Assembly (NCBI GenBank): GCA_020081605.1
Contig: JAHREC010000018.1
Coordinates: forward strand, 868,001 to 932,000
DNA from: Albifimbria verrucaria
Lineage: Eukaryota; Ascomycota; Sordariomycetes; Hypocreales; Stachybotryaceae
DNA length: 64,000 nucleotides
Direction: 5' to 3'
In this document: positions 59,190 to 64,000 of the stretch, one piece after another
Numbering within the stretch: position 1 is the first letter of the stretch
Layout of the letters: every line of letters starts with the position of its first letter
Position numbers and translations under genes: made by a program
Notes under the pieces: generated by a model
The model's input: only the letters and a program-made list of their open reading frames with translations
Databases searched by the model: none
Told to the model about the DNA's origin: nothing

Positions 59190-60621
59190 GTGTTCTGATG
59201 ATTGCATGACATTGACGTAGCGAGATCGAGATGGCAATTGCATAGTACTAATAACTCCTGATCTGCAGAGTTCCAATCGCAAGCAGAGGGAGTGTTTCTT
59301 GGATCGAGGAATCCGGAGCAATATTCTTCACATAAAAATTTTATCTAGGAGCATTTGTCCGCCTTGAGCATACCTGCGCCAGGTGGGTGTCTCACTTGAC
59401 GCTGTGAATGAGACATGATACCTAATATGGTGGTTGGGAGTGGTCAACACAGTTGCCAACTTTCGCATGCCCCCGTGAAATTGCCCAACATAGCAAGGTA
59501 TCCATGAAAACAAGAGGGCATGGAAGTGATGGAAAGAGTAGTAGCAGTAGGGGAGGCATTTGTTTTGAGAATATCGTGTGGCAGGCTGCCTATGTTCTCA
59601 ACAACAGTTCAATACTCTCCACGCACTATCGATGGCAGTAGGTCGCATTAGTGCCTTGCAGAGGGCCTCTGAGCAGTTTTTGCCCCTTGAGAGTAGCCTG
59701 TGAGGTCTAATGGTAACACCAATACTGGACCTCCACCGATGGGTACGACAACATTGCACATAAACTTAAGGCAAGAAGGATTCATCCAAGATTTTGCAGA
59801 GGCTATATCGCATCCGGTGGTAGGTTTATCGATAGAAGCTAGTCAGATGCCGCACTGCCTCGCTCTCCTTGGTATGCTATCGAATTACACTTGACTCAGT
59901 CCGTAACGTGGTCAAGCTACACGCGGACTCACCTAGACAACCGACGAAGCGAAGACATTGTGCCTAGATGTCTTATGTGTGCTTAGGTATGCGATCCAAA
60001 CTACACGTGCTGGCAGCCACTGCCATTCGGAGTTTCATTATCGACGCGGCCCTTGGATTGTCCTGTTACAATGGAACGCTCGCGTTGCAGCAAACACATC
60101 CCCAGTCTCACGACTCAACTCTCGCATTTTCCCGGATCCTTGGGTTTAATGAACTCAGCCAGCCCACGTTAGTCATGTTCCAAAGCGAACAATGTCTTGG
60201 TAGAAACAGCTAGCCTATGATGTAATGAGTCCATTGAGTAAACGCAAGCATGCCAATCTTCTCGGTCTCAGGACGGAGCAACGGTCCAGCTCGCCTACCG
60301 GCTCGTCGGCAAACAGAGCATCGAGTGACAGATTTGGCTCGTCAATCCGGATTTGCCGAGGATCCCCTCAATTAAAGGACGAATGGCCGCAAAAGGACGT
60401 GGAAACCAGTAAGATGCTAAAGTTAGAACCTGTTCCTAACCCGTTGAAAGATCTTCATGGCCGTGAATGTAGACTCCCCATCCATCTTTTCTGAATGCGG
60501 TTCGAGTTCGTATAAGTTTTCTCATTTTCCGTTACAAATGAAATACAGAAACAGGGTATTCAGGGACTACGCTAGCATGATTCAATGAGTAAAAGATGGA
60601 GAGAGTGACTCTGAAAAACTC

Positions 60622-60634
60622 TTTTTTTTTTTTT
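60622..60634 (+). repeat. Poly-T run (13 nt)
   Basis: A homopolymer of 13 T in intergenic DNA. Confidence 0.9.
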
Positions 60635-62228
60635 CTTTCTTTACCAACTACAAACTGTGTCTCTAAGCAAGATTATGTGAATGATCCTGTAACAAGCATC
60701 TCACCAGCGCACAACCAGTACAAACAATCTTGGATATAGTACGCATCAGGCTTAGGGCCAGGTCAATGAATCGACAGTTTGGCTCACCAAGACTCGCAGC
60801 CATAAACAGTGATCCTAAAATAGAAGAAAGTCTTTCGGACTCTCTTCTTTATGTCCTTCCATCATACTCCAGGCGTATCATCGGAACCATAACTCAACCT
60901 GTCGCTACCCTATACAAACTTATCTTGTAGAACTGTCACAAAACAGTTCATGTAATCAAAGACAACTAAGGTCTTCTTGGATCAACATGGGACTTCTCCA
61001 TGATCGTTTGTAGCAAAATGTGACTAAATTGCTTGAGCATCCTATTTCCGTACATTCACATAATTGCAAATCAAGGGTCTTGTGACCATTTACAAATGAA
61101 CCTTTGGGTATTTCGAGATGATGACGTTTACATTGGTTGTTCGTTTGGCCGAATCAGGATGGGAATTTAGGATGCATCCACTGATTTCTTTCCATCCGCT
61201 TCTATTTTGGAACTGCAGAGCTTGGATTGGTGAGAATACTCCCTTTACTACCATGAGAGTTTCTCCCAAACCTGGGGGTGAAGGCCAGGAACGAGTCACG
61301 CTTGAGCAGAAACGGCGACAACCTCAAGCGGACACAGATGAACTCACCTGCCACGGTACTGTTCAGAGTTAATGAAACGGAGATCACCCGTAGAGAACAG
61401 CTGATTTGCATGCCTAGCTTGAGAAATCCATCTCACCGTTACTCAAGATTTACGTGCCACTGTCTGACTCTACCGTTTCCTCCCCGCATTCGGCTTCGGC
61501 GTCCACGCCCTTGGACTACGCCTAAATGGGGCCCAGCCAAGAAACGACTCAAGTCGAGGTTGAGGTGGACAATGAGATGAGAGTTTATTGACACATCATA
61601 TTGCGGAAGTTATGGCCGAGCCCTTGGCAGCTCAGAGCCCAAGCCGGAAAGGTATCTGCAAAACGGCCTCCGAGATGTCATCAAGTTGTACATACTTCAG
61701 CGCCTGCTCTTGAGGTACCATCCATGTCTGCCTGATCGAGGGCCAAGGGAAGTTCTTCAGCTCAGTAAATTTGTTCCCTAAATTCTGACAGGCTGTGTGA
61801 TCTGGGATTGCAGATATGTTCACCGGACCTCCCACATCAGATCGAGGGAGGAGGAATTCAGGGCAATTTCCCACCCCTCGAATGCCTGGTGCCCACAGAT
61901 TCTAAACCCCGCCAGTGTGCCCTTTGCCCTTTTCCAGACTTTGGAGCCCTTTTCTCATGGCAAAGAACAAGAGACTGTGGGGTGAGACAATCCACAGGTC
62001 GCACTGCCAAACTCGGCGAGAGATGCATTCTTCGCAAAGCTACGGAGCGACGCTACTGGATCAACTCTGTCAGGAACCCCCTGGCCAGCTCCGTATCGCG
62101 CCTCCGGATGCATTCGTCGACACGGCCGGCGGTTCTGGTTACTGAAAACAGATGTAGCAGAGGGAGTGGGCCAAGATGAGCAGAGCCGCGGCGCGTCACG
62201 ACTGCACGATCAAGTGCATGCCTGGAGG

Positions 62229-62235
62229 TATAAAG
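62229..62235 (+). promoter_or_regulatory. TATA box of the WSC-domain gene
   Basis: TATAAAG about 145 bases upstream of the ATG, with a CA-rich leader (AACAACAACAACC near 62284) between, typical of highly expressed fungal surface protein genes. Confidence 0.55.
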
Positions 62236-62378
62236 AGACGTCTCTGATCCCGACGACTCAACAGTCTCCTTTCTCAGCATCCGCAACAACAACAACCGCC
62301 TCGATTCTCTCGCTTTCGGCTCCGAGAGCTCTGTCAGTCGTTTATTAGACAAAGTCATTCGTTAAACACCCCATCAAC

Positions 62379-64000
62379 ATGATTCCCTCGGCGATCATCG
62401 CCCTGGGCGCGGCCAACTTGGCCATGGCCCAGGTGGTGTCGCAGGGTCCTTACAGGAATACCACCACTCCTGCCACACCTACCCCAACTCCTCCTAACAA
62501 CGGCTTGGTAGCCGGTAATGAGTTGGCAAGCGAGAGCTCCGAGGGCCACCCAACCTACCTGGGCGACTACCAGTTCTTCGGATGCTTCTCGTCTCGCAAC
62601 GGTTTCCGTGGCTTCCAGCTCCTCTCCAGCGAATTCAGCAACTCTCTGGACAGGTGCGCCGCCATCTGCCCTGGCCGTTTCTTCGGTACTTTCCAATCGT
62701 AAGTGGACCCAGCACAACCGGTGAGCTCAGCCGATGCTAACATGTAGACAGTGACTGTTACTGCGGTGACGCCATTGACACTCGTGAGATCACTCGTCTC
62801 TCTAACGAGCAATGCAACACCGGGTGCCCTGGCAATGATATCGAGTTCTGCGGTGGTGTTCTCAACACCCTTCCCCGGCTCCGTCGTCAGGCCGTTCCTC
62901 TCTCTGTCGCCCTGAGTCTCTACATTCGCATCACCGGCGCTGAGAACAGCATTGACAACAACGAGACCCTACTACCGTCACCGAAACCATCACTGGCTTT
63001 ACTACCGAAACTGTTACCGTTTGCGCTCCCGGCGCCAAGGACTGCAAGATCGGCGACATCCACAAGCATCCCTGGACCAGCACCAAGGTCTGGAGCCCCC
63101 ATGGGCACGACGAGGAGCACGGCAAGGGTTCCAAGGGTGATGAGCACGATGAGGGCCACGGCAAGGGTTCCAAGGGTGATGAGCACGATGAGGGCCACGG
63201 CAAGGGTTCCAAGGGTGATGAGCACGATGAAGGCCACGGCAAGGGTTCCAAGGGTGATGAGCACGATGAGGGCCATGGCAAGGGTTCCAAGGGTGATGAG
63301 CACGATGAGGGCCACGGCAAGGGCCCTGGCGGTAAGGGCCCCAAGGGTGATGACGACAAGAGCCACGGCCCCAAGAGTCACGACCACCACGATGACTGGT
63401 TCCTCGAGGAGGAGTGGCACAAGAAGGAGACCACCGTCACGACCGAGGAGTGGCACAAGAAGAAGATTGTCTGCTATGGTGACCACTGCGCTGGAGACTA
63501 CCCTGAGCACAAGAAGGGCAAGCATCAGCGTGTTGTCTGCGAGGATGACTGGTGCCACCCTGAGGACTGCGATGAGGATGATGAGGACTGGGACAAGCTC
63601 GTGACCTGCAAGGGCGGAAAGTGCGACTACCACAAGTGCAAGGGCGATGAGTGCAACGACAAGATTGTCTGCTTCGATGGCAAGTGCAACAAGGAGAAGT
63701 GCTACAAGGATGAGTGCAAGAAGAAGTTCGTCTGCACCAAGGAGCAGTGCGGCCACGCTAGCTGCGAGGGCGACTCTTGCCACAAGAAGGAGGTCTGCGA
63801 GAAGGGTAACTGCAAGCCTGCTCCTCCTCCCAAGAAGCCCACTCCCACTCCTCCTAAGCCCCAGCCCAAGCCCCTGCTCATCGCCCTGTTGGACCTCCTG
63901 CTCCTCCCGCTCCTGCCGGTCCCCTCCTGCCCTCGTCCCCGTCAAGGGAAGTGCCGCTGCCGCTGCCGCTGCTGCCGCCGCTGGTGGTAGCAGTGCCTCC
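62379..64000 (+). CDS. Secreted WSC-domain protein with 13-residue repeats and Cys-rich repeats, 3' end outside window
   Basis: A predicted cell-wall or surface protein. The signal peptide is MIPSAIIALGAANLAMA. The WSC domain spans the intron 62699-62752: YLGDYQFFGCFSSRNGFRGF, LDRCAAICPGRFFGTFQS, DCYCGDAIDTREI, CNTGCPGNDIEFCGG. A Thr-rich stretch (TTVTETITGFTTETVTVC) leads to five 13-residue repeats of GKGSKGDEHDEGH (63121-63315), a His/Asp/Lys-rich segment, then a region of CxxxxCxxxxCxxxxC repeats (about 63607-63825) and a Pro/Lys-rich linker. The last bases encode poly-Ala/Gly/Ser in another frame, typical ahead of a GPI signal, so the TAG at 63988 is probably an artefact of one-base deficits at 63871-63874 and 63921-63924; another lies at 62967-62969. 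WSC domains bind glycans; the repeats suggest cation binding or adhesion (inference). Confidence 0.85.
63121..63315 (+). repeat. Five tandem 39-bp coding repeats
   Basis: Five units, each exactly 39 bp and in frame, encoding GKGSKGDEHDEGH. Units start at 63121, 63160, 63199, 63238 and 63277. Differences are synonymous (GAG/GAA in unit 3, CAC/CAT in unit 4), so the peptide is held constant. A degenerate unit begins at 63316 (GKGPGGKGPKGDD). Confidence 0.95.
63607..63825 (+). repeat. Cysteine-rich coding repeats, C-x4-C-x4-C-x4-C
   Basis: Protein-level repeats of about 20 residues: CKGGKCDYHKCKGDEC, CFDGKCNKEKCYKDEC and CTKEQCGHASCEGDSC, separated by basic/hydrophobic linkers (NDKIV, KKKFV, HKKEV), with a partial fourth (CEKGNC). 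Cys spacing is regular, which fits disulfide-knotted modules or metal-binding units. Confidence 0.85.

Larger units (their letters stand above)
59190..62378. other. Intergenic, 3.2 kb
   Basis: No gene confidently recognised. A minus-strand ORF at 61632-61874 with a protein-like C-terminus (SIRQTWMVPQEQALKYVQLD) may be a gene remnant. The last 150 bases are the WSC gene promoter and leader. Confidence 0.4.

Noticed and set aside
62920..63945. A 341-codon minus-strand open frame of Leu/Val/Ala repeats resembling a membrane protein
   Set aside because: It is the antisense of the WSC protein repeats; the true strand has signal peptide, WSC domain and Cys motifs.

Overview
This window is nuclear DNA of a filamentous ascomycete (Pezizomycotina), most likely a Sordariomycete and plausibly Hypocreales. 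The evidence is short GT..AG introns (mostly 50-85 nt) with CTRAC-type branch sites, loosely spaced genes on both strands, a lone dispersed 5S rRNA gene, an intronless tRNA-Val, and a fungal gene set: a secreted proteinase K-like subtilase, an AA9 LPMO with CBM1, a CarO-type rhodopsin, a WSC protein and a LaeA/TAM-type methyltransferase. I saw no transposon, CRISPR array, virus or plasmid feature.

Layout. 0-16 kb is an accessory-flavoured stretch: the end of a chromate transporter, a secreted subtilase, an unrecognised small protein, a TAM methyltransferase, an O-methyltransferase, tRNA-Val(AAC) and a secreted amidohydrolase. 16-40 kb is mostly housekeeping: a mitoribosomal protein (probably mL50), a small membrane protein, DAHP synthase, a conserved fungal protein, a COX14-domain protein, ribosomal protein eL13, an armadillo SmgGDS-like protein, TIM16/PAM16, biotin-protein ligase divergent from COA4, MGM101 and a TB2/DP1/HVA22 protein. 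Mitochondrial functions are over-represented here. 42-52 kb carries the LPMO, a small membrane-anchored protein, 5S rRNA, a flavin monooxygenase, an SDR and an EF-hand/zinc-finger protein; several of these use fewer G/C third positions than their neighbours. 52-59 kb has an Mpv17 family protein, a MetE-like protein, and a divergent rhodopsin / carotenoid oxygenase pair that reads as a retinal-supply plus light-driven proton pump module. The right edge holds the start of a secreted WSC protein with five perfect-length 39-bp repeats and a cysteine-rich repeat region.

A caution governs every gene model. About two dozen reading frames are broken by a single missing base, nearly always in a short C or G run, including in ribosomal protein eL13, which cannot plausibly be null. 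I read these as base-call errors in the assembly and annotate the genes as intact CDS with noted frame breaks, not as pseudogenes. Exon boundaries are by eye.
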